54,714 nt of DNA from Bradyrhizobium sp. 132 (GTDB lineage Bacteria > Pseudomonadota > Alphaproteobacteria > Rhizobiales > Xanthobacteraceae): NCBI RefSeq assembly GCF_023074185.1, contig NZ_JADPKY010000051.1, forward strand, positions 1-54,714, written 5' to 3'. Shown piece after piece: positions 29,061 to 37,109 of this stretch. Within the stretch, counting starts at the first letter, position 1, and each line of letters starts with the position of its first letter. The translations under genes were made by a program, and so were the position numbers. Under the pieces are notes generated by a model. That model was given only the letters and a program-made list of their open reading frames with translations. It did not search any database and was not told the origin of the DNA.

Positions 29061-29182
29061 CCCATGTCCCGGACGCGGTGCAGCGCGCGCGCTGCTCCGC
29101 AGAGCCGGGACCCATGTTCCCCGCGTAGGTCCCGGTTCTGCACAGCGGCACTTCGCGCCGCAGTGCGCCCGGGACAAGAGAG
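29061..29182. repeat. GC-rich dispersed repeat between gap and pgk
   Basis: Two related palindromic units in tandem: one around GTCCCGGACGCGGTGCAGC...GCAGAGCCGGGACCC and one around TCCCGGTTCTGCACAGCGG...CGCAGTGCGCCCGGGAC. They fill the gap-pgk spacer. I recognise this style of repeat from Bradyrhizobium intergenic regions. It may fold into stable stems on the nascent transcript and separate expression of gap and pgk. Confidence 0.65.
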
Positions 29183-29189
29183 CCCAGAG

Positions 29190-30386
29190 ATGACCAACAA
29201 ATTCCGCACCCTCGACGACGTCGACGTGAAGGGCAAACGCGTGCTGCTGCGCGTCGATCTCAACGTGCCCATGGACAACGGGCGCGTCACTGATGCGACC
29301 CGGCTCGAGCGTGTCGCGCCGACCATCACCGAAATCTCCGACAAGGGCGGCAAGGTCATCCTGCTCGCGCATTTCGGCCGGCCCAAAGGGCGCGATGCCA
29401 ATGACTCGCTCAAGCCCGTCGCCGAGGCGCTCGCCAAGGTCGTGAAGAAGCCCGTCGCCTTCGCCGACGACTGCATCGGCGAGCCCGCGGCCTCGGCCGT
29501 TGCCGGCTTGAAGGACGGCGACATCCTCTGCCTGGAAAACACCCGCTTCCACAAGGAAGAGGAACAGAACGATCCCGCCTTCGTCGCGGAGCTGGCCAAG
29601 CTCGGCGACATCTGGGTCAATGACGCGTTCTCGGCCGCGCACCGCGCCCATGCCTCGACCGAAGGCCTCGGCCACAAGCTGCCGGGCTATGCCGGCCGCA
29701 CCATGCAGGCCGAACTGATTGCGCTGGAGAAGGCGCTGGGCTCACCGGCCAAGCCCGTCATCGCGATCATCGGCGGTGCCAAGGTCTCGACCAAGATCGA
29801 CCTGCTCGAAAACCTCGTGACCAAGGTCGACGCGCTCGTGATCGGCGGCGGGATGGCCAACACCTTCATGCACGCCCAGGGCGTCGGGATCGGCAAGTCG
29901 CTGGCCGAGAAGGATCTCGCCGCGACTGCGCTGCGCATCATGGAGAAGGCGGAAGCCGCCAACTGCGCGATCATCCTGCCGGTGGACGCGGTCGTCGCCT
30001 ATCATTTCGCCGCCAACGCGCCGTCGCATGCCTATGGCCTCGACGCGATCCCGGCCGACGGCATGATCCTCGACGTCGGTCCGCAGTCGATCGCACGCGT
30101 CCATGCCGCAATCGACGACGCGGCGACGCTGGTCTGGAACGGACCGCTCGGTGCCTTCGAGATGCAACCCTTCGATCGCGGCACGATGGCAGCCGCCAAG
30201 CATGCCGCCGAGCGCACCAAGGCCAAGAAGCTGATCTCGATCGCGGGCGGTGGCGACACCGTCGCGGCCCTCAACCAGGCCCATGTGGCCGGTCAGTTCA
30301 CCTATGTCTCGACCGCCGGTGGCGCATTTCTTGAATGGATGGAAGGCAAACCCCTGCCCGGCGTCGAAGTTCTGCGCACCAAATAA
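29190..30386 (+). CDS. pgk: Phosphoglycerate kinase
   Basis: 398 residues: glycolytic and gluconeogenic ATP-forming kinase. Motifs: [59 protein letters not shown], and the C-terminal [12 protein letters not shown] nucleotide site. I chose Met 29190 as start because the longer frame lies in the repeat. It is followed 67 bases later by class II aldolase. Confidence 0.97.
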   Translation: MTNKFRTLDDVDVKGKRVLLRVDLNVPMDNGRVTDATRLERVAPTITEISDKGGKVILLAHFGRPKGRDANDSLKPVAEALAKVVKKPVAFADDCIGEPAASAVAGLKDGDILCLENTRFHKEEEQNDPAFVAELAKLGDIWVNDAFSAAHRAHASTEGLGHKLPGYAGRTMQAELIALEKALGSPAKPVIAIIGGAKVSTKIDLLENLVTKVDALVIGGGMANTFMHAQGVGIGKSLAEKDLAATALRIMEKAEAANCAIILPVDAVVAYHFAANAPSHAYGLDAIPADGMILDVGPQSIARVHAAIDDAATLVWNGPLGAFEMQPFDRGTMAAAKHAAERTKAKKLISIAGGGDTVAALNQAHVAGQFTYVSTAGGAFLEWMEGKPLPGVEVLRTK

Positions 30387-30453
30387 TCAGTCGCGAATAA
30401 TTAGCGGCCTTGAAGAAGTGGCCTTTGCAGGCCCAAACGGGAGAAGAAGACAC

Positions 30454-31521
30454 ATGGCTCGGATCACGTTGCGTCAATTGCTCGACCATGCGGCAGAGAA
30501 CGATTACGGCGTACCGGCCTTCAACATCAACAATATGGAGCAGGCGCTGGCGATCATGGACGCGGCCAATCAGGTCGACGCGCCCGTCATCATCCAGGCC
30601 TCGCGCGGCGCGCGGTCCTACGCCAACGACATCATGCTCAAGCACATGATGGACGCGGTGACCGAGATCTATCCGCACATCCCGGTCTGCGTGCATCTCG
30701 ACCACGGCAATGAAGCCGCAACCTGCATGACCGCGATCCAGGCCGGCTTCACCTCGGTCATGATGGACGGCTCGCTCAAGGCTGACGGCAAGACCCCCGG
30801 CGACTGGGGCTACAATGTCGGCGTCACCAGGATCGTGACCGACATGGCCCATCTCGGCGGCATCTCGGTCGAGGGCGAGCTCGGCGTGCTCGGCTCGCTC
30901 GAGACCGGCATGGGCGACAAGGAAGACGGCCACGGCGCCGAGGGCAAGCTAAGCCACGACCAGCTCCTGACCAATCCGGACGAAGCCGTGAAGTTCGTCC
31001 AGGAGACCCAGGTCGACGCGCTCGCGATCGCGATGGGGACTTCTCACGGCGCCTACAAATTTACCCGCAAGCCCGACGGCGACATCCTCGCCATGAACGT
31101 GATCGAGGAGATCCACCGCAAGCTGCCGAACACCCATCTTGTCATGCACGGCTCCTCGTCGGTGCCGCAGGACCTCCAGGACATCATCAACGCCTATGGC
31201 GGCAAGATGAAGCCGACCTGGGGCGTTCCGGTCGCCGAAATCCAGCGCGGCATCAAGAACGGCGTTCGCAAGATCAACATCGACACCGACAACCGCATGG
31301 CGATGACCGGCCAGATCCGGAAAGTGCTCAAGGACAATCCGGAAGAATTCGACCCGCGCAAGTACCTGAAGCCCGCGATGGAAGCCATGACCAGGCTGTG
31401 CAAGCAGCGGCTCCAGGAATTCAATACCGCAGGCCAGGCCGCCAAGATCAAGAAGGTGCTTACGACGGCCGAAATGGCCAAGCGCTACGCCAAGGGCGAG
31501 CTCGCCCCCCGCGTCGCGTAG
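30454..31521 (+). CDS. fba: Fructose-bisphosphate aldolase, class II
   Basis: 355 residues, of the longer class II type (FbaB/CbbA group). The zinc ligands lie in [28 protein letters not shown] and [11 protein letters not shown]. It cleaves fructose-1,6-bisphosphate with metal catalysis. I chose Met 30454 ([15 protein letters not shown]) as the family start; GGGAG lies about eleven bases upstream. A class I enzyme is encoded directly downstream. Confidence 0.97.
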   Translation: MARITLRQLLDHAAENDYGVPAFNINNMEQALAIMDAANQVDAPVIIQASRGARSYANDIMLKHMMDAVTEIYPHIPVCVHLDHGNEAATCMTAIQAGFTSVMMDGSLKADGKTPGDWGYNVGVTRIVTDMAHLGGISVEGELGVLGSLETGMGDKEDGHGAEGKLSHDQLLTNPDEAVKFVQETQVDALAIAMGTSHGAYKFTRKPDGDILAMNVIEEIHRKLPNTHLVMHGSSSVPQDLQDIINAYGGKMKPTWGVPVAEIQRGIKNGVRKINIDTDNRMAMTGQIRKVLKDNPEEFDPRKYLKPAMEAMTRLCKQRLQEFNTAGQAAKIKKVLTTAEMAKRYAKGELAPRVA

Positions 31522-31544
31522 CGATCGCGCGGTGGCGTAACCAC

Positions 31545-31610
31545 CCCCCACTTTCTCCGTCATTCCGGGCGCCGCAAACCGGCGAGCCCGGGATGGCGAC
31601 CTTGTTGCCG
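31545..31610. repeat. Short palindromic repeat between the two aldolase genes
   Basis: CATTCCGGGC and GCCCGGGATG are near-perfect inverted arms flanking a GC-rich spacer that contains CGCCGCAAACCGGCG. It could terminate or attenuate read-through from the class II aldolase gene, but no T-run follows immediately. Confidence 0.55.
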
Positions 31611-31719
31611 GTACCAAAGCCCCTCCCCCCTTGCCCTGCGACGAACGTTAACTCGGCATTTGCCCGAGAACGGTCTATTTTCACAGGCAAGGGCAGAATC
31701 GTTTTGGGAGGACCTCTCG

Positions 31720-32745
31720 ATGAATCTGACTGAGCTCAACAGGATCGCGACCGCCATGGTCGCGCCCGGCAAGGGCATCCTTGCCGCCGACGAATCCTCC
31801 GGCACCATCAAGAAGCGTTTCGACGCGATCGGCGTGGAATCGACCGAAGAGAACCGCCGCGACTATCGGGAGATGCTGTTCCGCTCGAAGGAAGCCATGA
31901 GCCGGTACATCTCCGGCGTCATCCTCTATGACGAGACGATCTGGCAGGACGCGAAGGACGGCACGCCCCTGCTCAAGCTGATCGAGAGCAGCGGCGCTAT
32001 TCCCGGCATCAAGGTCGACGAAGGCACCCAAGCCCTGCCGATGTGCCCGGGCGAGCTCGTCACCGTCGGGCTCGACAAGCTCGCCGAGCGGCTGAAGAAA
32101 TATTACGAGCGCGGCGCGCGCTTCGCCAAATGGCGCGCGGTGATCGACATCGGCAGCGGTATTCCCTCGATGACCGCGATCAGCGTCAACGCCCATGGGC
32201 TGGCGCGCTATGCGGCGCTGTGCCAGGCTGCGCAGATCGTACCGATCGTCGAGCCGGAAGTGCTGATGGACGGCGATCACGACATCGATCGCTGCTATGA
32301 GGTGACGAACCGCGTGCTCAACAAGACCTTCCAGGAATTGCGCCTGCAGCGGGTCGCGCTCGAGGGCATGGTGCTGAAGCCGAACATGGCAGTCTCCGGC
32401 AAGAAGTCCGCGAAGCAGGCTTCCGTCGAGGAGGTCGCGGAGAAGACGATACGGCTGCTCAAGGCCTGCGTGCCCGCGGCGGTGCCCGGCATCGCCTTTC
32501 TCTCCGGCGGCCAGTCGGATGAAGAGGCGACCGCGCATCTCAACGCCATGCACAAGCTCGGTCCGCTGCCCTGGGGCCTGACCTTCTCCTACGGCCGCGC
32601 GCTCCAGGCCGCGCCGCAGAAGGCCTGGTCGGGCAAGGCCGAGAACGTCGCAGCCGGACAAAACGCATTCAGTCACCGCGCGCGTATGAATGGGCTCGCC
32701 TCCAGAGGCGAATGGCAAAGCAGCCTGGAACAGAAGGCAGCCTAG
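31720..32745 (+). CDS. Fructose-bisphosphate aldolase, class I
   Basis: 341 residues, Schiff-base type and unrelated in fold detail to its neighbour. Motifs: GKGILAADESSGTIKKRF, RSKEAMSRYISGVILYDET, and the lysine-bearing ALEGMVLKPNMAVSGKK; the C-terminal SHRARMNGLASRGEW is typical. GGGAGG lies nine bases before the ATG. Having class I and class II enzymes side by side gives the cell metal-independent and metal-dependent routes for the same step. Confidence 0.96.
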   Translation: MNLTELNRIATAMVAPGKGILAADESSGTIKKRFDAIGVESTEENRRDYREMLFRSKEAMSRYISGVILYDETIWQDAKDGTPLLKLIESSGAIPGIKVDEGTQALPMCPGELVTVGLDKLAERLKKYYERGARFAKWRAVIDIGSGIPSMTAISVNAHGLARYAALCQAAQIVPIVEPEVLMDGDHDIDRCYEVTNRVLNKTFQELRLQRVALEGMVLKPNMAVSGKKSAKQASVEEVAEKTIRLLKACVPAAVPGIAFLSGGQSDEEATAHLNAMHKLGPLPWGLTFSYGRALQAAPQKAWSGKAENVAAGQNAFSHRARMNGLASRGEWQSSLEQKAA

Positions 32746-32748
32746 ATC

Positions 32749-33453
32749 TTGTCGAACAAATCTCCTCCGCCGCGCCCTGCGCCGCGCCTTTATCTCGCGA
32801 CGCCTGTCGTCGATGATCACGCTTCGCTTCTGGCCGAGCTGCCCGGCCTGCTTGCTTCCGCCGACGTCGCGGCCGTGCTGCTGCGGCTGAAGGAGACCGA
32901 CCAACGCACGATGATCTCGCGGATCAAGGCTCTGGCGCCGCCGGTTCAGAAAGCGGGCGCCGCGCTGCTCATTGAAGGCCATGCCGAACTGGTCGCGCGC
33001 GGTGGCGCCGACGGCGCGCATCTTGCGAGCCTCGCTGCGCTGGAAGAGGCCGCACCCTCGCTCAAGCCCGATCGTATCGCCGGCGTCGGCGGGCTTGAGA
33101 CGCGCCACGATTCCATGAGCGCGGGCGAGCTGGGCGCCGACTACGTGCTGTTCGGCGAGCCCGACGAGAAAGGCCAGCGGCCGTCGTCTCAGGCGATTGC
33201 CGAGCGGCTGGATTGGTGGGCCGAGTTGTTCGAGCCGCCCTGCGTCGGCTTTGCCATGTCGCTGGAAGAGGCCCACGAATTCGCCGCCAGCGGCGCCGAT
33301 TTCGTGCTGGTCGGCGAGTTCATCTGGGCCGATCCGCGCGGACCCAAGGCCGCGCTGATCGAGATCGACGCTGCGATCAGGAAGGCCTATGCGACAGCGC
33401 TTGCCGGCCAAGATCCTGCGGGCCGGAAGCCTGCGGGTCGAGAGCACGGCTAG
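32749..33453 (+). CDS. Divergent thiamine-phosphate-synthase-like protein
   Basis: 234 residues, TIM-barrel ThiE-like fold, with recognisable but altered motifs: YLATPVV for YLITD, VLLRLKE for VQLREK, DGAHLAS for DGVHLGQ, and LGADYVLFGEP for GADYVGFGP. The usual phosphate-binding IGGI loop is not evident, so it may not make thiamine phosphate. The apparent start is TTG at 32749, three bases after the class I aldolase stop. It is probably co-transcribed with that gene and with the Sel1 protein. Regulatory or alternative substrate roles are open. Confidence 0.7.
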   Translation: MSNKSPPPRPAPRLYLATPVVDDHASLLAELPGLLASADVAAVLLRLKETDQRTMISRIKALAPPVQKAGAALLIEGHAELVARGGADGAHLASLAALEEAAPSLKPDRIAGVGGLETRHDSMSAGELGADYVLFGEPDEKGQRPSSQAIAERLDWWAELFEPPCVGFAMSLEEAHEFAASGADFVLVGEFIWADPRGPKAALIEIDAAIRKAYATALAGQDPAGRKPAGREHG

Positions 33454-33461
33454 CGCCCGGC

Positions 33462-34526
33462 ATGAAGCTCCCGCGCATCACCATCCTGGCCACGTTGCTG
33501 CTCACGGTGCCTGCGGCCGCGCAGCTCCAGATCACGCCGCCTGCGGCGACGCCGAGCCCGCCCGCCGAGAAACAGAAACCCAAGCCGCCCCCGGTCGCCA
33601 AGAAAAAGGAGGCCGCGCCGGCTCCCAAACCTTCGGCGTCCCCCAAGCCGGCCCCGGCAGCAACCGTGATCCCGGCGCCTCCGACCGACAATTCCAACGT
33701 CGATCTGGTGTTCGGCGCCTATCAGCGCGGCCAGTACAAAACCGCCCTCGATCTCGCCACCGCCCGTGCCGCGACCGGCGATGCCAAGGCGATGACCATG
33801 CTGGGTGAACTCTATTCCAACGCCATGGGCATCCGGCGCGACTACGCCAAGGCGCTGCAATGGTACAAGCGCGCCGCCGATGCCGGCGACCGTGAGGCGA
33901 TGTTCGCGCTCGCCATGCTCAGGATTTCCGGCCGCGGCGGCGCGGTCGATAAAGGCGAGGCGGTCAAGCTGATGGCCTCCGCCGCCAAGCTCGGCGAGCC
34001 CAAGGCGGCCTATAACCTCGCGCTGCTCTATCTCGACGGCCAGACCCTGCCGCAGGACGTCAAGCGCTCCGCCGAGCTGCTGCGCCAGGCCGCCGATGCC
34101 GGCCTGCCCGAGGCGCAATACGCGCTCGCGACCTTCTACAAGGAAGGCACCGGCGTGCCCAAGGACCCCGAAAGGGCGGTGCGTCTGCTCCAGGCCGCCA
34201 CGCTGACGGACAATGTCGATGCCGAGGTCGAATACGCCATCGCGCTGTTCAACGGCACCGGTACGCCGAAGAACCAGCCGGCCGCCGTGGCCCTGCTGCG
34301 CAAGGCCTCCCGCCAGGGCAGCGCGATCGCTCAGAACCGGCTGGCCTGGGTCCTGATCAACGGCATGGGTACATCCGTGGACAAGGTCGAAGGCTTTAAA
34401 TGGCATCTTGTGGCCAAGACCGGCGGCAAGGGCGATCCGGAGCTGGACAAGCAATTGTCCGATTTGCCGGCCGAGGAGCGCGCCAAGGTCGAGGCCGCCG
34501 CCAGGAAATGGCTCGGGACCAAATGA
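33462..34526 (+). CDS. Secreted Sel1-repeat (TPR-like) protein
   Basis: 354 residues. Signal peptide KLPRITILATLLLTVPAAAQ, a Pro/Lys/Ala-rich linker (about residues 25-75), then at least five Sel1-like repeats with A-x-x-W-Y/L-x-x-A-A-x-x-G and G-x-x-x-x-x-D-x-x-x-A motifs (for example ALQWYKRAADAGDREAMFAL). Such solenoids mediate protein-protein contacts in the periplasm. It starts eight bases after the ThiE-like gene. Partners are unknown. Confidence 0.85.
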   Translation: MKLPRITILATLLLTVPAAAQLQITPPAATPSPPAEKQKPKPPPVAKKKEAAPAPKPSASPKPAPAATVIPAPPTDNSNVDLVFGAYQRGQYKTALDLATARAATGDAKAMTMLGELYSNAMGIRRDYAKALQWYKRAADAGDREAMFALAMLRISGRGGAVDKGEAVKLMASAAKLGEPKAAYNLALLYLDGQTLPQDVKRSAELLRQAADAGLPEAQYALATFYKEGTGVPKDPERAVRLLQAATLTDNVDAEVEYAIALFNGTGTPKNQPAAVALLRKASRQGSAIAQNRLAWVLINGMGTSVDKVEGFKWHLVAKTGGKGDPELDKQLSDLPAEERAKVEAAARKWLGTK

Positions 34527-34623
34527 CTTGACGCAATGACTTGACGTTGGGCCCCTCGCAGGGCACCCAATCTCTCAAACAGGCGCGATTTCGCGCCATT
34601 TCCCCCGTTCAAGACCAGAGCTC

Positions 34624-35409
34624 ATGCTGTATTCCGCAACTATCAACGTCATGGTCAAGGCCGCGCGCCGCGCCGGCCGCAGCCTCAAGCGCGATCTCGG
34701 CGAGATCGAGCATCTCCAGGTCTCGCTGAAGGGACCGGCGAATTACGTCTCGCTCGCCGACAAGCGCGCTGAGGAAATCGTCTACCAGGACCTCGCCAAG
34801 GCCCGCCCCGGCTACGGCTTCATCGGCGAGGAAGGGGGAACGCGCGAGGGCTCCGACAAGAGCCACACCTGGATCGTCGATCCGCTCGACGGCACCACCA
34901 ACTTCCTGCACGGCATCCCGCAATTCGCGATCTCGATCGGGCTTTCGCGCGAGGGCACGATCATCGCAGGCGTGATCTACAACCCCGCCAATGACGAGCT
35001 CTATATCGCCGAGCGCGGCAAGGGCGCCTTCCTCAACGACCAGCGCCTGCGCGTTGCCGGCCGGCGCCAGCTCAACGAATGCGTGGTGGCCTGCGGCTTG
35101 CCCCATATCGGCCGCGGCGACCACGAGGAATTCCGCCGCGAGATGACCGCGATCCAGGACCGCGTCGCCGGCCTCCGCCGCTTCGGCGCCGCCTCCCTCG
35201 ATCTCGCCTTCGTCGCCGCCGGTCGTCTCGACGGCTACTGGGAGCGCAATTTGCAATCCTGGGACATCGCGGCGGGTATGATCATGGTGCGCGAGGCCGG
35301 CGGAACGGTCACCGACATCGACACGCCCGGCGATGCCCTGGTGACGGGCAATGTCGTGTGCGGGAATGAGTTCGTGCACGGGGAATTGGTGAAGGTGTTG
35401 AGGAAGTAG
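34624..35409 (+). CDS. suhB: Inositol-1-monophosphatase family protein (SuhB-like)
   Basis: 261 residues. The lithium-sensitive phosphatase metal motifs are complete: FIGEEGG (Glu), WIVDPLDGTTNFLHG (two Asp) and SWDIAAGMIMVREAGG (Asp). It hydrolyses inositol phosphates, and SuhB orthologues also act in rRNA antitermination. It starts with ATG 34624 directly after CAGAGCTC. It is probably the last gene of the forward central-carbon block; a dispersed repeat follows it. Confidence 0.92.
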   Translation: MLYSATINVMVKAARRAGRSLKRDLGEIEHLQVSLKGPANYVSLADKRAEEIVYQDLAKARPGYGFIGEEGGTREGSDKSHTWIVDPLDGTTNFLHGIPQFAISIGLSREGTIIAGVIYNPANDELYIAERGKGAFLNDQRLRVAGRRQLNECVVACGLPHIGRGDHEEFRREMTAIQDRVAGLRRFGAASLDLAFVAAGRLDGYWERNLQSWDIAAGMIMVREAGGTVTDIDTPGDALVTGNVVCGNEFVHGELVKVLRK

Positions 35410-35440
35410 GCGTAGGCCGAGGTCGCGCCTTACACACCTC

Positions 35441-35535
35441 TGTCATCGTCCGCGAAGGCGGACGATCCAGTATTCCAGAGAGTTCAGTTGGATATGGAAC
35501 GGCCGCGGCGTACTGGATGCTCCGCCTGCGGCAAG
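35441..35535. repeat. Dispersed palindromic repeat, copy 2
   Basis: It begins with a perfect hairpin ATCGTCCGC-gaag-GCGGACGAT (35445-35466), then ATCCAGTATTCCAGAG, and ends with CCGCGGCGTACTGGATGC plus a partial hairpin. It shares the order and core words of the repeat at 24530-24620. Its position between convergent genes suits a terminator role. Confidence 0.75.
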
Positions 35536-35796
35536 CTATCGACTTGAGAAGTAAAGCCCGGCGACGATGAGAGCAGCAAAGATTGCCCATGGAACGGCTA
35601 AGTCTCGCAAGACACCGCCCCGGCAGGCCGCAGACAGCGTTCCGGGGAGCCAATAGAGCACGATAAACAGCTTGGTCCTTATGCCGCCCCACTTGACATA
35701 GCTGGGCTGCTCATCGACCGGCCTTCGGAAATCGCGCCAAATGTAAAGAGCGCCCGTAAGTATATAAGCGATTGCTATGGCGGCCACCATTCTCAT
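35536..35796 (-). CDS. Small membrane protein, unknown function
   Basis: 86 residues with three hydrophobic stretches: VAAIAIAYILTGALYIW at the N-terminus, TKLFIVLYWLPGTL in the middle and AVPWAIFAALIVAGLYF at the end. The start at 35796 has GGAG ten bases upstream; an upstream Met at 35856 lacks one. It is transcribed away from the AAA ATPase gene, whose stop is 60 bases upstream, so the two may share a transcript. Not recognised. Confidence 0.6.
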   Translation of the reverse strand: MRMVAAIAIAYILTGALYIWRDFRRPVDEQPSYVKWGGIRTKLFIVLYWLPGTLSAACRGGVLRDLAVPWAIFAALIVAGLYFSSR

Positions 35797-35856
35797 GGAT
35801 CGCCTGCTCCTTCCCCAAGCCGCTGGGTGGCAGCTCTGCGGCTTCATCTGAACCAA

Positions 35857-36981
35857 CTAAGCGTCATCCTCGTCGGATTCGTCGCGGTACTCACCGCCGA
35901 TGGTCAGGCCCTCGATGGCCGTGGCGCCTTTCGACTTGATCACCCGGCGAAGTGGGACCGAACTCTCGCTTCGCAACGCCTCCATCAGCTGTTCCGAATG
36001 GGTGACAATCCAGATGTCGGCGCGGCGTGATGCCTTGGCGATCAGCCGGGCCAGCGGTGCCAGCAGCGACGGATGCAGGCTTGTCTCGGGTTCGTTCAGC
36101 GCGATGAACGGCGGCAGCCGGTAACCCATGAACACCGCGAGCAGGCAGATGTATTTCAGCGTGCCATCGGATAGTTCATGAGCCCTGAACGGCCGCGGCA
36201 TATCCGCCAATTGCAGATCAAATTGACAGAAGCCGTTTTCCTCCCACGCGCGGAGTTCGGCGCCCGGGAATGCATCCTGGATTGCGTCCTGCAGGTCGTT
36301 GGCGTCTTCCCGAATGACATAGAGAGTCGCGAGGGCGGCAGCCAAATCGGTTCCATCGGCGCTGAGTGAGGGCGTTGCGATCGCCAGACAAGGCTTTCGT
36401 ATCGGTGACGCCGGATCAGTGCGAAAGTCATGATAGAATCGCCAGCCCAGCATCGCATTTCTGATCAGGTCGATTTCCGGGCATTGCTTGCCATTGGAAA
36501 AAGCCGCAAGCGCGGTCTCTGACGGCAGCACCGCATCCTTGTGAGCGTTCCAGGCGCCGCTCTCGCCGCGGACGCTGATGAGCGAATTAATCCGCTCCAT
36601 CAGCTTGACCGTTCGTTTGCCGTGCGTCGCCTCGATACCTTCGGCCTTGATCATCGGCTCGCCGGAAAACGCGGCCTGAGCCGGGCTTGGAAACCCCAGC
36701 TCGATGGAATACCTCATGCTGTCGAATGTGGCCGAGAGGCGCAGCCGCCCGTCTTCGCCTCGCTTGCGAATGCCGGACCAGCAGACCGAATTCAATCCGC
36801 CTTCATCGGCGATCGTGCGGGTGATTTGACCGGTCGCCGCGTCGCGCAACAGCGACAAGGACTTGTAGAGATTGGATTTGCCGACACCATTCTCGCCCAC
36901 AAACACGGATAAGGGGTGGATGGGTATGGAGAGCCGCCGAATGGAGCGATAGTTCGAGATCGCAATTTCAATCGGACGCAT
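35857..36981 (-). CDS. Orphan AAA family ATPase (AAA_21/ABC-SMC type)
   Basis: 374 residues. The N-terminal ISNYRSIRRLSIPI and Walker A FVGENGVGKSN are SMC/RecF-like. A long insert (about residues 90-240) is followed by the signature-like HELSDGTLKYICLLAVF, Walker B-like FIALNEPETSLHPSLL (Asn precedes the Glu) and the switch IWIVTHSEQ. Such standalone ATPases are found in OLD-like and other phage-defence modules but also outside them. No TOPRIM, nuclease or reverse transcriptase partner is adjacent; the only companion is the small membrane protein downstream. Function unknown. Confidence 0.8.
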   Translation of the reverse strand: MRPIEIAISNYRSIRRLSIPIHPLSVFVGENGVGKSNLYKSLSLLRDAATGQITRTIADEGGLNSVCWSGIRKRGEDGRLRLSATFDSMRYSIELGFPSPAQAAFSGEPMIKAEGIEATHGKRTVKLMERINSLISVRGESGAWNAHKDAVLPSETALAAFSNGKQCPEIDLIRNAMLGWRFYHDFRTDPASPIRKPCLAIATPSLSADGTDLAAALATLYVIREDANDLQDAIQDAFPGAELRAWEENGFCQFDLQLADMPRPFRAHELSDGTLKYICLLAVFMGYRLPPFIALNEPETSLHPSLLAPLARLIAKASRRADIWIVTHSEQLMEALRSESSVPLRRVIKSKGATAIEGLTIGGEYRDESDEDDA

Positions 36982-37109
36982 CGCATGCTCTCAATCGGCA
37001 GGCTACCGTGCATTCGCGGTGCAGCGCGAATGACGGTTTTTTCAATCCAGGGATGCAGTCTGGATTGATGCTCCCAAGAAAGCAAGCCGAAGGCAAACCG
37101 ATCTGGCGT

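Noticed and set aside
35857..36981. Calling the AAA ATPase a known defence gene (OLD, PARIS or similar)
   Set aside because: No TOPRIM, nuclease or other diagnostic partner domain is present, so only a neutral ATPase call is justified.
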